Shown here: one piece after another, positions 1 through 9,026 of the stretch
Layout of the letters: every line of letters starts with the position of its first letter
Position numbering within the stretch: position 1 is the stretch's first letter
From: an uncultured Actinomycetes bacterium
GTDB taxonomy: Bacteria > Actinomycetota > Actinomycetes > S36-B12 > UBA10799
Assembly: GCA_946803585.1 (NCBI GenBank)
Contig: CAMPEQ010000011.1
Location: forward strand, 682,001 to 746,000
Reading direction: 5' to 3'
DNA length: 64,000 nt
Notes under the pieces: model-generated
Told to the model about the DNA's origin: nothing
The model's input: only the letters and a program-made list of their open reading frames with translations
Databases searched by the model: none
Program-made: the position numbers and the translations under genes

Positions 1-476
1 TTCACGGTCATGGCCGTGGCGACGACCGCAACGATGAGGCAGATCAGCAGCATGATTGCGTTGACGTAGTAGAACCACACGGTCTCGTTGCCGCTGCTCG
101 GTGTTATCCAGTTGGCAACGACCATGAACAACCCGGTGCCGACGGGGTACTCCAACTGCTCGGTTCCTGGCAGCGGGTCGCTGACGTAAGGGAAGACGTT
201 GTCGGCGAACCCGCGCAAGCTGTAGAGCGGCGCAATATCGGTGTAGCAGGCGTGGGTGTAGCGGCCCGGATCAGCCCAGTTCGTGAGTGAACAGGGCAGC
301 TTACTGATGAGGTTGAGCGCGAACGCGCCGATCGTGAACAGGACGATGATCGGCAGTGGTCCCCAGAATCGCCAGTTGCTGTAGGCATGGACTCCGAGGG
401 GTCCGCCGATGACCTCTGAGCTATCAGCAATGACCGAATCCGAGCGGGTCGGTGCGGTGACTGTCGGTTCGTTCAC
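1..476 (-). CDS. GT87/DUF2029-like polytopic membrane protein, 3' end outside window
   Basis: Partial gene: it starts with GTG at 474-476 and runs off the left edge of the window, so only about 158 N-terminal residues are visible. A hydrophilic stretch of about 37 residues precedes a first membrane segment (PLPIIVLFTIGAFALNL), then an extracytoplasmic loop with a DP...YTHACYTDI section and a LEYPVGTGLF motif, then a second hydrophobic segment near residue 140. The EYP.GTG pattern in the first loop is typical of GT87-like polyprenol-phosphate-mannose-dependent glycosyltransferases, and a gene of this kind commonly sits just before rpsF in actinobacteria. An in-frame TAG shortly upstream supports this start. 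The acceptor sugar or lipid cannot be inferred. Confidence 0.72.
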   Translation of the reverse strand, partial: MNEPTVTAPTRSDSVIADSSEVIGGPLGVHAYSNWRFWGPLPIIVLFTIGAFALNLISKLPCSLTNWADPGRYTHACYTDIAPLYSLRGFADNVFPYVSDPLPGTEQLEYPVGTGLFMVVANWITPSSGNETVWFYYVNAIMLLICLIVAVVATAMTV

Positions 477-506
477 GGTTGGCTGCTCACGACGCTATTC
501 AAGGTC

Positions 507-1796
507 CTACTCAAGGCCGAGGATGCGGTCGAAGGCAGCAATTGTGTTGCGCACTCGGCAGTCGAGCTCATCGCCGACGGCTGGAACTCGACCACCCTTA
601 CCTACTCCGGCCCGGACGTCATCAGCAGAGATCCACAGCATCGAGACCTGCATATGGGGCGGCTCGGAGAACCAGCGAAGTTTGTCGTCCCAGCTGAAGG
701 GGGACCGTGCTCGACCGGAGGCTTCCAGCGCGCCAGTTCCAGCTGCAACTGCCCGCTGGCGCATGCTGGAGGCCGGACTCGGGGCTTCTAGTGCCACCCC
801 GTTACTCGTACCGCCGCCAACGACGATCAACAGACCGTCTTTGGGTGCGCGCCGTTGCCGATACCCGACTGCCCTGCCCTTGGCTACTTGATGGACGGCC
901 AGAATTGTTCCGCGCGCCTGTAGCGCTCCGGGGTCGCCAAGCCACAACCTGGTCCCAATTCGAACCCGCAAGGGGATCTCTGGCAGGGCTGCTCGTAGCT
1001 GTCCGAGTTCCTCGTCATCGACATGCGATATCCATACGGCGGCCGCATCGTCGGTAAGCGGGCAATCGCTATCCTCCAAGGCGCCGAGGGCGCGAATCCA
1101 CGTCAGCGTCCACGACCAAGCTTCCTTGACGCGCCCACTGGCCTGCTTGGGCAGCCGCTGGGAAGGGTTCGTGTTGTGCCAGCTGGTTTCTAGCGTCTCA
1201 ACGTGTGGCGCGAGTGGTTGTGCCAGCGGCAGATGCAAGGCGAGACCCTGCAGGTCGATCCGCCGCGAACGCAGGGCGGCTCGGACCGCATCGTCGGCCA
1301 GCAAAGCGCTGAGATCAGGTTCAGCGAGCCCAAATCGACGCATCGACGTCAGACCCTCAATAACGATCGGGACGGCGCGATCGTTCGACACCTCGGCAAT
1401 GCCCACAGTCGCTAGGGCGTGTAGTGCCTCGACGCTGGCAATGGTTCGCAGGATCCGATCGGCGAAAGGCCGCGATTCGATGTATTCCCAGACTTCGATA
1501 CTCGCTAGATCGCGTGGATCCCACGGCTGCATTACGAGGATTTGCCCCTCGAAGTAGCGCGCCGCCGCGGCTGCCTCGTGCGGTGTTCCGACGGCGATCC
1601 GATCGAGACCAAGACGGCCGGTTTCTCGAGCAAGGTTGGAGATCCCGAAGCCGTAACCGTTGCCCTTGGCTACCGGAACAATGTCGCCGTAGCGGGCGCC
1701 GGGCTTGCCCGCATGTAGTGCCTCGCGAACGTCATCGCGAACCTGATCGGCATGCTGGCGCCAACGTGGTCCGTCGACGTGGAGGGTAAACGTCAT
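507..1796 (-). CDS. Alanine racemase N-terminal-fold (PLP barrel) protein
   Basis: 429 residues. Near residue 43 the protein has PVAKGNGYGFG, which matches the K-x-N-x-YG motif where alanine racemase-type barrels bind PLP through lysine. The rest resembles the alpha/beta barrel, but I do not see the full C-terminal beta-domain signatures of a canonical alanine racemase, so substrate and activity are uncertain. Its ATG overlaps the stop of the FemAB-like gene upstream (ATGA at 1793-1796), so the two are translationally coupled. That pairing suggests a role in preparing or modifying amino acids for peptidoglycan cross-bridges. This link is inference from context. It may instead act on another amino acid. 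Confidence 0.75.
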   Translation of the reverse strand: MTFTLHVDGPRWRQHADQVRDDVREALHAGKPGARYGDIVPVAKGNGYGFGISNLARETGRLGLDRIAVGTPHEAAAAARYFEGQILVMQPWDPRDLASIEVWEYIESRPFADRILRTIASVEALHALATVGIAEVSNDRAVPIVIEGLTSMRRFGLAEPDLSALLADDAVRAALRSRRIDLQGLALHLPLAQPLAPHVETLETSWHNTNPSQRLPKQASGRVKEAWSWTLTWIRALGALEDSDCPLTDDAAAVWISHVDDEELGQLRAALPEIPLRVRIGTRLWLGDPGALQARGTILAVHQVAKGRAVGYRQRRAPKDGLLIVVGGGTSNGVALEAPSPASSMRQRAVAAGTGALEASGRARSPFSWDDKLRWFSEPPHMQVSMLWISADDVRAGVGKGGRVPAVGDELDCRVRNTIAAFDRILGLE

Positions 1797-3019
1797 TTGT
1801 CCTCCCCTTCGCTTTCGGTTTTGCTCTTCCGTCTCAAGCCACCGGTCAGCTTCGCCTTGATCTGGCTCCTGTTCATATACACGTTAAATGCGCGGGTGAT
1901 AGCTGGTCGCAGCGCGTAATCCCACTCGCCGACGTACTCAATCGCTTGACCACCGGTACCGAGTTTGAAGCGGATAAGGCCAAACAGTGGGTCGGATTCA
2001 TCGAGGGTGTCGCTGATACCGCGCATGTCATAAACCGCATCACCGTCGGCTAAGCAGTCCTTGATCATCTGCCATTGGATGGCATTCGATGGCTTGACTT
2101 CACGCCCGGCATCGGCAGAGGCTCCGTAGGAGTACCACGCGTGATCGCCGACCGTGACCATCGTTGTTCCGGCGAGCACTTTGCCGTCGTGGCTGGCGAG
2201 GTAGAGCCGAATCCGATCGGGATCCTCAGCGCTCATCGCATCCCACATCCGCTGGAAGTACTCCAAGCCCCGCGGAACGAAGCCGTCGCGGTGGGCCGTC
2301 TCGACATAGATCGGATGGAAGGCCGCAAGACCCTCGCGGTCTGCCCGTTCAATCGTGACGCCGACCTTTGCCGCCTTGCGAACGTTGCGCCGCCATAGTT
2401 GGTTGAAGCCGGCGAATACCTCGTCCTCTGTGCGTCCGGCTAAGGGAATCTGAAAGACATAGCGGGGCTGAACGTCGCCGAACCCCGCGCCGGTATCGGC
2501 CTGCTGAGTCCACCCGCTGAGCTCTAGGGCATCAATGAGGCGCTGGCCGTCAGCGTATGACTCATCGGCGGTGACATCGCGGAGGCGCTTAGCCGACCCC
2601 TCGGCTATGGCAGCTTTGAGGGATGCCGCAGTCCAGCGGCGGACAGGGACGGTGGGTCCCATCTTGACCATGAAGGCGCCCTCGTCCTTCAGAAACGTCA
2701 ACATTGGATGCAGGAGCGCGGCGATCCCGTTCGAGTCTCGCTTCCAGTCCAGCACCGGCCCCTCAGGCAGATAGGCGAGGAAGTTCTTCAACTTCGGAAC
2801 GCGGCGAGTCAGTACGAGCCCTGCCCCGACGAGCTCGTCACCGTCGAACCAACCCAACGACATCGATCCCCACTCGGCTTTTACCCCGGCCCAGGAGGGA
2901 ACTTGCAAGAAGGAGGCACTCGGCTGTCGATTGACGAATTCCAAGTGTTGGGCGGCGTCGATGGGGCGAACGGTTACAGGCACGCAGGTCAGCCTATGCG
3001 TCAGGTAGGCAATCGCCAT
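1793..3019 (-). CDS. FemAB-family peptidoglycan bridge peptidyltransferase
   Basis: 408 residues. The N-terminal half contains FVNRQPSASFLQVPSWAGVK and GWFDGDELVGAGLVLTRRVP, and the C-terminal half has the second acetyltransferase-like fold (YSYGASADAGREVKPSNAIQ, then YDMRGISDTLDESDPLFGL). This is the usual double-GNAT layout of FemX/FemA/MurM-like enzymes, which transfer amino acids from aminoacyl-tRNA to the lipid II stem peptide at the cytoplasmic membrane face. The ATG at 3019 gives the longest reading; the GTG at 2983 (residue 13, VPVTVRPIDAAQ) is an equally credible start, and neither has a strong ribosome binding site. It is the first gene of a two-gene operon with the racemase-like gene. 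The amino acid transferred cannot be told from sequence. Confidence 0.85.
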   Translation of the reverse strand: MAIAYLTHRLTCVPVTVRPIDAAQHLEFVNRQPSASFLQVPSWAGVKAEWGSMSLGWFDGDELVGAGLVLTRRVPKLKNFLAYLPEGPVLDWKRDSNGIAALLHPMLTFLKDEGAFMVKMGPTVPVRRWTAASLKAAIAEGSAKRLRDVTADESYADGQRLIDALELSGWTQQADTGAGFGDVQPRYVFQIPLAGRTEDEVFAGFNQLWRRNVRKAAKVGVTIERADREGLAAFHPIYVETAHRDGFVPRGLEYFQRMWDAMSAEDPDRIRLYLASHDGKVLAGTTMVTVGDHAWYSYGASADAGREVKPSNAIQWQMIKDCLADGDAVYDMRGISDTLDESDPLFGLIRFKLGTGGQAIEYVGEWDYALRPAITRAFNVYMNRSQIKAKLTGGLRRKSKTESEGEDK

Positions 3020-3109
3020 CTTGCACCGCTGAAAACTGCTGAAACTCAGCTCCGCAATTGTGCTCTGGGGTCAAAGTTGGGACTCCCGCGAGACACGTAG
3101 GCTGTCGCT

Positions 3110-3904
3110 ATGGGAGCAGACAACAAGAAGCGCTACATCGGCGGGCACGTTGGGCAGGACGATCCGATCGGTCAGGCGTCGGCGATGGGGGCGGACACCG
3201 TCCAGTTTTTTCTCGGTGACCCGCAGGGGTGGAAGGCGCCTAAGTTCCCGCACCCCGATGGTGCCGCCGGCCTCAAGGCCCAAGCCGAGGCGGCGGGCGT
3301 TCGCATCTACATCCATTCGCCCTACATCCTGAACCTCGCGTCGACCAACAACAGAATCCGGATCCCGAGTCGCAAGATTCTGGCTCAGCAAGTGGCCGCT
3401 GCGACAGAAATTGGCGCGGCTGGGGTCATCGTGCATGGTGGGCACGTCACCAAGGACGACGATCCGGCCGTTGGGTACGAGAACTGGCGTAAGGCCTTCG
3501 AGCAGATCGACGCGACCTGCCCGATCCTGATTGAGAACACTGCTGGCGGGAACTTCTCGATGGCTCGGCGCATCGACTCGATTGCGCGTCTTTGGGATGC
3601 CGTCGGAGATCTAGGCGCCGGGTTCTGTCTGGATACCTGCCACGCGTTTGCCGGGGGTATCGAGTTGCCGACCGCCGCAGATGAGGTCAACGCGATTACC
3701 GGTCGCATCGATCTAATTCATGCCAACGACTCCCAGGGCGGCTTCGATTCTGGCCGGGATCGGCATGCGAACTTCGGTGAGGGCAAGATTGCTCCGGAGC
3801 AACTGGTTGAGACGATCGCGAAGACGAATGCTGACGTCATTTGCGAGACCGCGCACCCGGGGATCGTCGACGATATTGCCTACATTCGCGAGCGGGTCAG
3901 CTAG
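3110..3904 (+). CDS. nfo: Deoxyribonuclease IV (AP endonuclease, Nfo family)
   Basis: 264 residues, slightly short for the family (about 280). It cleaves the phosphodiester bond 5' to abasic sites in base-excision repair, using three zinc ions in a TIM barrel. Metal-ligand motifs are visible in order: YIHSPYILNLAS, VIVHGGHV, ILIENTAGG, FCLDTCHAFAGG, IHANDSQGG, DRHANFGEG and ICETAHPG. The start at 3110 follows the divergent FemAB gene by about 90 bases, so it has its own promoter. The last residues lie close after the final ETAHP motif, so the protein is complete. Confidence in the family is high; the substrate range (AP sites versus oxidised bases) is not visible. Confidence 0.93.
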   Translation: MGADNKKRYIGGHVGQDDPIGQASAMGADTVQFFLGDPQGWKAPKFPHPDGAAGLKAQAEAAGVRIYIHSPYILNLASTNNRIRIPSRKILAQQVAAATEIGAAGVIVHGGHVTKDDDPAVGYENWRKAFEQIDATCPILIENTAGGNFSMARRIDSIARLWDAVGDLGAGFCLDTCHAFAGGIELPTAADEVNAITGRIDLIHANDSQGGFDSGRDRHANFGEGKIAPEQLVETIAKTNADVICETAHPGIVDDIAYIRERVS

Positions 3905-4131
3905 CTTCGTCGCCTGCCTAGGCTGCCGTGCCTGACTTTGGTGTGGATAAGGGTTCCCTGTCGATGCCACCCTCAGGTACTCTTGTGCTCAAGCAGGTCA
4001 GTTCGTACACCTCCTTCATGAATCAATGATCCTCATCTGATGAATGTTCGCGGTGTTGTCCTGCGCTCATGTGAGACCTCCTGTTACGGAACGTCCGTGA
4101 CCGCTGTAGTCCAGAGGAGGTGGTCTGAAGC

Positions 4132-4419
4132 ATGCGTAAGTACGAAGTAATGGTGATCCTTGATCCGGATCTAGAAGAGCGCACCGTCCAGCCCAGTTTG
4201 GAGACGTTCCTTAACGTCGTCCGTAACGATGGCGGAACGGTCGAGAAGCTCGATATTTGGGGCCGTCGTCGGCTGTCATACGAGATCAAAAAGAAGTCGG
4301 ACGGCATCTACTGCGTCATCGACGTGACATGCAAAAGCGAGACAGTTAACGAACTCGATCGCCAATTGTCGCTGAACGAGGCAGTATTACGTACCAAGGT
4401 CATACGCCCCTCCGCCTAG
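4132..4419 (+). CDS. rpsF: 30S ribosomal protein S6
   Basis: 95 residues, normal for bacterial S6. It begins [19 protein letters not shown] and has the central [22 protein letters not shown] segment that forms the S18-contact face of this ferredoxin-like protein of the small-subunit platform. The start is set by a strong AGGAGGTGG sequence about 10 bases upstream. It opens the rpsF-ssb-rpsR-rplI cluster. The 227-base leader (3905-4131) holds no gene and contains several short inverted stretches; an S6:S18 autoregulatory leader is known in many bacteria, but I could not fold one convincingly here. No premature stop or oddity is seen. Confidence 0.97.
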   Translation: MRKYEVMVILDPDLEERTVQPSLETFLNVVRNDGGTVEKLDIWGRRRLSYEIKKKSDGIYCVIDVTCKSETVNELDRQLSLNEAVLRTKVIRPSA

Positions 4420-4513
4420 TCAGGGTTCAGTAGAACTCCTGATCGATACTTCGGTCTCGCGGCGGGTGGGTACCAACTAACCCGCGGCGTTGCCGCACGA
4501 AAGGACAGCAATC

Positions 4514-4984
4514 ATGGCCGGTGAAACACCAATCACCATCGTCGGAAACTTGGTCGACGACCCCGAGCTGCGGTTCACCGCAAACGGCGTCGCAGTGGCG
4601 AACTTCCGCGTTGCCTCAACTCCTCGCGCCTTCGACAAGGCGACGAATGAGTGGAAGGACGGCGAATCGCTGTTCTTGAGCTGTTCGGTCTGGCGGCAAT
4701 ACGCCGAGAACGTTGCCGAGTCTTTGACGAAGGGCGCTCGCGTCATCGTCACTGGACGGTTGAAGCAGCGTTCCTACGAGACCAACAGTGGCGAGAAGCG
4801 AACTGTGTTCGAGATCGACGTCGAAGATGTCGGTCCGGCACTGAAGTCGGCCACCGCAAAGGTGTCGAAGGTCAGTCGCGGAGGCGGCAACTTCGATAAC
4901 TCAGGCGGGAACGGTCGATCCACTGCTGCGAACGATCCGTGGGCCAGCGCTCCAAGCGCTGCCAGCGACGAACCACCGTTCTAG
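4514..4984 (+). CDS. ssb: Single-stranded DNA-binding protein
   Basis: 156 residues. The OB fold starts [22 protein letters not shown] and continues through [30 protein letters not shown] and [17 protein letters not shown] glycine/serine-rich linker follows, and the protein ends in DEPPF, the acidic tail that recruits replication and repair partners. The reading frame opens earlier at a TTG (4490), but the ATG at 4514 is preceded by AAAGGA at the right distance and begins at the conserved start, so I choose it. It coats single-stranded DNA at forks and lies between S6 and S18 genes, the usual order in actinobacteria. Confidence 0.97.
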   Translation: MAGETPITIVGNLVDDPELRFTANGVAVANFRVASTPRAFDKATNEWKDGESLFLSCSVWRQYAENVAESLTKGARVIVTGRLKQRSYETNSGEKRTVFEIDVEDVGPALKSATAKVSKVSRGGGNFDNSGGNGRSTAANDPWASAPSAASDEPPF

Positions 4985-5066
4985 GTAGTGGTCCCCCGGT
5001 CGCCGTGGGCGGCCGAGTCCAGATATTGAGCAAGAACCAGCAACATGACGACATTCGGAGTAACTG

Positions 5067-5312
5067 ATGGGAAAGCCACCACCCCGTACCCTCAAGGTAA
5101 TCAAGAAGAAGGCTTGCGTCTTCTGCCGTGAAGAGGTCGAGTACATCGACTACAAAGATCTCGGCCTACTTCGCAAGTACATCTCGGACCGCGGCAAGAT
5201 CCGTGCGCGCCGAGTGACCGGCCTGTGCACCCAGCATCAGCGCGACATCGCAACGGCAGTCAAGAATGCCCGCGAGATGGCGATGCTGCCCTACACCTCG
5301 ACTGCCCGCTAG
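5067..5312 (+). CDS. rpsR: 30S ribosomal protein S18
   Basis: 81 residues, normal length. It starts [20 protein letters not shown] and continues with the S18 core [24 protein letters not shown] and [21 protein letters not shown]. It pairs with S6 on the small-subunit platform. Both Cys (residues 17 and 20, CVFC) plus C53 suggest the cysteine-containing form of S18, which can hold zinc; actinobacteria often encode both Cys-plus and Cys-minus paralogues, so another copy may exist elsewhere. Only 82 bases separate it from ssb and 24 from rplI, consistent with a single transcript. Confidence 0.96.
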   Translation: MGKPPPRTLKVIKKKACVFCREEVEYIDYKDLGLLRKYISDRGKIRARRVTGLCTQHQRDIATAVKNAREMAMLPYTSTAR

Positions 5313-5336
5313 TCGCGACTCGGACGGAACTAGATA

Positions 5337-5783
5337 ATGAAACTCATCCTCAATCAAGAGGTCGACGGCCTAGGTGTCCCTGGCGATGTTGTCGACGTAA
5401 AAGACGGCTACGGCCGTAACTACCTGGTCCCCCGCAACCTGGCATTCGCCTGGTCCAAGGGTGCCGAGAAGCAGATCACGCAGATCAAGCGAGCCCGAAG
5501 CGCCCGCGCGATTCGCGATACCGAGCACGCTAATGAGGTCAAGCAGCAACTCGAAGCGCTGACTGTCACTTTGCCAGCGCAGGTTGGCTCCGGCAAGAAG
5601 CTCTTCGGCTCGATCAACAACCGCGACGTGATTGATGCGATCCGAGCAAGTGGTGGACCACTGCTTGAGAAGACCGCAGTTACGCTCTCGAATCCGATCA
5701 AAACGGCAGGAAAGCACAAAGTCGAGGTGAAATTGCTGCCAACTATCGCCGCTTCGGTGACAGTTGAGGTAGTTCCAGCTTAG
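5337..5783 (+). CDS. rplI: 50S ribosomal protein L9
   Basis: 148 residues, normal length. The N-terminal RNA-binding domain is MKLILNQEVDGLGVPGDVVDV followed by GYGRNYLVPRNLAFAW, then the long connecting helix and the C-terminal domain ending in HKVEVKLLPTIAASVTVEVVP. L9 binds 23S rRNA near the L1 stalk and helps keep the reading frame. Start codon and product length agree with homologues. It ends 10 bases before the start of the next open frame, a secreted peptidase-like gene, which may be co-transcribed but is not part of the conserved cluster. No abnormalities. Confidence 0.96.
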   Translation: MKLILNQEVDGLGVPGDVVDVKDGYGRNYLVPRNLAFAWSKGAEKQITQIKRARSARAIRDTEHANEVKQQLEALTVTLPAQVGSGKKLFGSINNRDVIDAIRASGGPLLEKTAVTLSNPIKTAGKHKVEVKLLPTIAASVTVEVVPA

Positions 5784-5793
5784 AGTTCTGCCT

Positions 5794-6678
5794 ATGACGA
5801 TCTTGAAATCAGCCTCCAGTGCCAGTGATCTAGTCTCAAGTACTGGAACAGCGCCCACAATGCTGCGACGAACTATGGTCGCGGCGGTGGGCGCTTCGCT
5901 GTGTGCGGGTGCGGTTCTGGGATCGGCTTCGTCGGCTACGGCCTCGGTCGGACAGTTGAGTCCCGGGGCTAGTATCGCGATCTCGAGCGTAGAGACTCCG
6001 ACCCCGCGGGCCAAGCAAGTCGATAAGCGGGTGATCGGGAAGTCAGTCAAAGGCAGGAAGATTGTCGCTCGACTCCACGGATCACCGACCGCGACCAAGG
6101 TTGGCGTGATCATCGGGTCGATGCACGGAACTGAGCGGGCCGGTGCTCGAATCGTTAAGAAGCTCCGCAAGAAGGGAGCGCCGAAGAACACCGCGATGTG
6201 GACGATCCGCACGATCAACCCAGACGGGCACCGCAAGAAGACCCGTGGAAATGCTCGCGGCGTCGACTTGAACCGCAACGGCTCGGATCTGTGGAAAGGC
6301 ACTGCTCGCCATCCTGTCTACTACCCCGGACCCAGCTCGATGTCCGAGCCGGAAACCAGGGCATACGTCTCCTTCCTCAGTGAGATTGATCCTGACGTCG
6401 TGCTGATTTACCACCAGGCCGGTAACGGGGTCGACAGCTATCAGCAGAAGAATGCCGGTCTGACCAAGGGGCTCGCCAAGCGGATGAAGCTACCGGTCAA
6501 GTCATTCAACTGCGATGGGGAATGCACCGGAACCCTTACCGGTTGGTTCAACAAGAAAGAGGCCGGGACTGCTCTGACGATCGAGTTGACTCGAACCGTC
6601 CGTGGCAAGCAGGTCAAGCGCTGGACCAAGGCCGCCCGCTGGGCGATCCGCTACGTTCCCGACACCTATCGCGACTAG
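5794..6678 (+). CDS. Secreted M14-like zinc carboxypeptidase
   Basis: 294 residues. After an N-terminal stretch comes a signal-like segment (MVAAVGASLCAGAVLGSASSATAS, read in two halves around residue 40). The catalytic domain shows the M14 pattern: GSMHGTERAG (H and E zinc ligands), TINPDGHRKKTRGNARGVDLNRN (DLNRN substrate-binding motif), VLIYHQA (third ligand His) and TALTIELTRT (general base Glu). It is therefore probably an exported metallocarboxypeptidase or gamma-D-glutamyl-diamino acid peptidase acting on peptides or cell wall; the substrate is unknown. The start at 5794 has no clear ribosome binding site; the ATG at 5860 would give a more typical signal peptide beginning MLRRT. Confidence 0.85.
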   Translation: MTILKSASSASDLVSSTGTAPTMLRRTMVAAVGASLCAGAVLGSASSATASVGQLSPGASIAISSVETPTPRAKQVDKRVIGKSVKGRKIVARLHGSPTATKVGVIIGSMHGTERAGARIVKKLRKKGAPKNTAMWTIRTINPDGHRKKTRGNARGVDLNRNGSDLWKGTARHPVYYPGPSSMSEPETRAYVSFLSEIDPDVVLIYHQAGNGVDSYQQKNAGLTKGLAKRMKLPVKSFNCDGECTGTLTGWFNKKEAGTALTIELTRTVRGKQVKRWTKAARWAIRYVPDTYRD

Positions 6679-6773
6679 CAACACCGCACCTGCTGGCTGG
6701 CTTTCCGGGATTGCATGGTCGACAGGGCGATTCGGTCGGTATACCAACCGATCTGCCCAGTAGTCCAGCCTAG

Positions 6774-7289
6774 TTATCCCAACTCAAGCTGTGCGAAGTC
6801 GATGATCCCGGTCGTGGCGTTCTCGATCATCTCGACGACCGCGGCGAAGTCTGCTGGGGTGCCGTAGTAGGGGTCAGGAACCTCGAGGGCTGGGTCGTCT
6901 TCCGGCAGGTGCATCAGCACTGGATCGAAAGATCGGTAGAGCCGGATCCGTTCGATGACCTGCGGGTCGGTGGTGAGGGCGCGTAGGTCGGTGACGTTCT
7001 GGTAGTCCATCCCGAGAACGAGGTCGAGTCGATCGAACCAGTCCGCCTCAAATTGGCGGGCAGCGTGATCGATTGGGTAGCCCGAGTCGTTCAGCGTCGC
7101 AAGTGCTCGGTGATCGGCGTCCATCCCGCTATGCCAGCCAGCGGTCCCGGCGGACTCCACAACGATCCGGTCGCTTTGCCCTGCCTGCCGTATTCGCTGA
7201 GCTAGGACAGCTTCCGCGATCGGCGAGCGACAGATGTTGCCCAAGCACACGACGGCGATTCGGAATGTTGGATTCTCGGTACTGGTCAC
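6774..7289 (-). CDS. Low-molecular-weight protein-tyrosine phosphatase
   Basis: 171 residues from the GTG at 7289. The P-loop VCLGNICRSPIAE (C-x5-R) is near the N-terminus, and the general-acid loop VPDPYYGTPADF is near the C-terminus; both are hallmarks of LMW-PTPs (PtpA-like). They hydrolyse phosphotyrosine through a cysteinyl-phosphate intermediate. The frame is open as far as 7454, but the upstream residues do not resemble the family, and most LMW-PTPs begin four to ten residues before the P-loop, so I choose 7289. The gene is transcribed towards the M14-like gene and away from dnaB. Function in the cell (signalling or polysaccharide control) cannot be read from context. Confidence 0.92.
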   Translation of the reverse strand: MTSTENPTFRIAVVCLGNICRSPIAEAVLAQRIRQAGQSDRIVVESAGTAGWHSGMDADHRALATLNDSGYPIDHAARQFEADWFDRLDLVLGMDYQNVTDLRALTTDPQVIERIRLYRSFDPVLMHLPEDDPALEVPDPYYGTPADFAAVVEMIENATTGIIDFAQLELG

Positions 7290-7444
7290 GCAACGCAGAC
7301 TATTGCAACACGCTAGCGACTCGCCGTTTACTGAACGTTTACCAACGATGATGCTGACCAACTTTCTTCCCCCACAGGCTTGGGATTTGCGTTTCCGCAG
7401 GTCAGACCAGATATCAACAGCAACAATGAGGCTGTATCCCCAGA

Positions 7445-7509
7445 CTATCCACAAGTGTGTGGATGAACGCTAGGCGTCAATCCACACGCTCCCCACAGGT
7501 TCTTCCACA
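7445..7509. promoter_or_regulatory. Cluster of DnaA-box-like sequences upstream of dnaB
   Basis: Five nine-base sites resemble TTATCCACA: CTATCCACA at 7445-7453, TGTGGATGA (reverse of TCATCCACA) at 7458-7466, CAATCCACA at 7478-7486, CTCCCCACA at 7489-7497 and TCTTCCACA at 7501-7509. The first two differ by one base, the others by two or more. They lie in the gene-free 7290-7630 stretch between the divergent phosphatase gene and dnaB. DnaA control of dnaB, or a DnaA-titrating site, is the simplest reading. There is no dnaA/dnaN here, so it is not the standard actinobacterial oriC context. Confidence 0.5.
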
Positions 7510-7630
7510 ACCGTACGTCCGGACTTCGGGCGACACGCTCGCGGCTGTCAGACCTAGACGGTAAACATGGCGCTGTACCCGCAAAAGCTGGTGCGACAGC
7601 GAGGTATTCCCTCGGATCTGGAGGTCGAGT

Positions 7631-9019
7631 ATGACCGTTGCCGATGCCGCTCCCAACGGTGTTGCCGACCTGCGTTCGGGTCCAAGCTCTAGCCCGGGTT
7701 CCCAGGATCGAACTCCGCCGCAGGATGTCGCAGCCGAGCAATGCGTGCTCGGCGCGCTCTTGCTCAGTAAGGACGCGATCGCTGAGGTCGTAGAGACCGT
7801 CCGGGAGATCGACTTCTATAAGCCCGCCCACCAGACCATCTTCGCGGCTGTCGTCGACCTTTACGGAAAGAACGAGGCAGTCGACGCCGTCACAGTTGCT
7901 GACTACCTGGCCAAACAGGGTGAGCTTCTCCGCGTCGGAGGCGCCCCCTACCTTTACACGTTGACTGCAAGCGTCCCGATTGCTGCCAACGCTGGCTATT
8001 ACGCGCGCATCGTCACCGAGCAAGCTGTTCTTCGCCGCCTTGTTGCCGCCGGTACTCGCATCGCCCAGATGGGGTACACCGCGGAAGGTGAGGTTGACCA
8101 ACTCGTCGATCGTGCTCAAGCAGAGATCTACGACGTCACCTCGCAGCGCGCTGCCGAGGACTACCAGCCCCTTGAGAACCTCATGCAGGGCGCCATTGAG
8201 GAGATCGAGGCTATCGATTCCCGCGGTGGCCAGCTAGTCGGCGTTCCGACCGGGTTCGCTGACTTCGACCAGCTAACGAATGGGCTGCACCCGGGCCAGA
8301 TGATTATCATCGCGGCGCGTCCGGCTATGGGTAAGTCGACCGTGGGCCTGGACTTTGCGCGATCCGCCTCCATCCACAACGGCTTGACCAGCGCGATCTT
8401 CTCGCTAGAAATGGCCCGCAACGAGATCATCATGCGATTGCTATCTGCCGAGGCGCGCGTACCGCTTCAGCACCTACGCAATGGCGGTCTCTCGGATGCC
8501 GACTGGATGCGTCTGGCCCAAACCCAGAGCGAACTGCAGAACGCCCCGCTGTTCATCGATGACTCGCCGAACCTGACCCTGATGGAGATTCGGGCAAAGT
8601 GCCGCCGACTCAAGCAGCGTCACGATCTCAAGCTCGTGGTGGTTGACTACCTACAGCTCATGACGAGCGGCAAGAAGGTAGAGAGCCGTCAGCAGGAAGT
8701 CAGCGAGTTCTCCCGTTCGCTCAAGCTCTTGGCTAAGGAACTCGAGGTTCCGGTGATCGCGATCAGCCAGCTCAACCGTGGCGCCGAGCAACGAACAGAC
8801 AAGAAGCCAATGATCTCCGACCTCCGCGAGTCTGGCTCCCTTGAACAAGACGCGGACATGGTCATGCTGCTTCACCGCGAAGATGCCTACGACCGCGATG
8901 CGCGCCCCGGCGAAGCCGACTTCATCGTCGCAAAGCACCGTAACGGACCGACTAAGACGATCACTGTTGCATTCCAAGGTCACTACAGTCGCTTCGTCGA
9001 CATGGCACCCAACGGCTGA
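7631..9019 (+). CDS. dnaB: Replicative DNA helicase DnaB
   Basis: 462 residues, uninterrupted by an intein although inteins are common in actinobacterial dnaB. The N-terminal collar domain starts at PPQDVAAEQCVLGALLLSKDAIAEV. The RecA-like ATPase has Walker A in IIAARPAMGKST, the Walker B region VVVDYLQLM, the H4 motif and the arginine-finger region (HRNGPTKTI). It unwinds duplex DNA ahead of the replisome. The ATG at 7631 follows TGGAGG by a normal spacing. The gene is complete, with TGA at 9017-9019. A large transposon begins 12 bases later, so the native transcription terminator is now separated from the gene. Confidence 0.97.
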   Translation: MTVADAAPNGVADLRSGPSSSPGSQDRTPPQDVAAEQCVLGALLLSKDAIAEVVETVREIDFYKPAHQTIFAAVVDLYGKNEAVDAVTVADYLAKQGELLRVGGAPYLYTLTASVPIAANAGYYARIVTEQAVLRRLVAAGTRIAQMGYTAEGEVDQLVDRAQAEIYDVTSQRAAEDYQPLENLMQGAIEEIEAIDSRGGQLVGVPTGFADFDQLTNGLHPGQMIIIAARPAMGKSTVGLDFARSASIHNGLTSAIFSLEMARNEIIMRLLSAEARVPLQHLRNGGLSDADWMRLAQTQSELQNAPLFIDDSPNLTLMEIRAKCRRLKQRHDLKLVVVDYLQLMTSGKKVESRQQEVSEFSRSLKLLAKELEVPVIAISQLNRGAEQRTDKKPMISDLRESGSLEQDADMVMLLHREDAYDRDARPGEADFIVAKHRNGPTKTITVAFQGHYSRFVDMAPNG

Positions 9020-9026
9020 TGAGTAA

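Noticed and set aside
507-1796. Several long frames on the opposite strand of the racemase-like gene (for example 1126-1557)
   Set aside because: They are antisense to a gene with clear motifs and show no conserved features.
7290-7630. Chromosomal replication origin
   Set aside because: DnaA-like boxes are present, but the usual dnaA-dnaN context is absent and no clear AT-rich unwinding region is seen. Kept only as a DnaA-box cluster.
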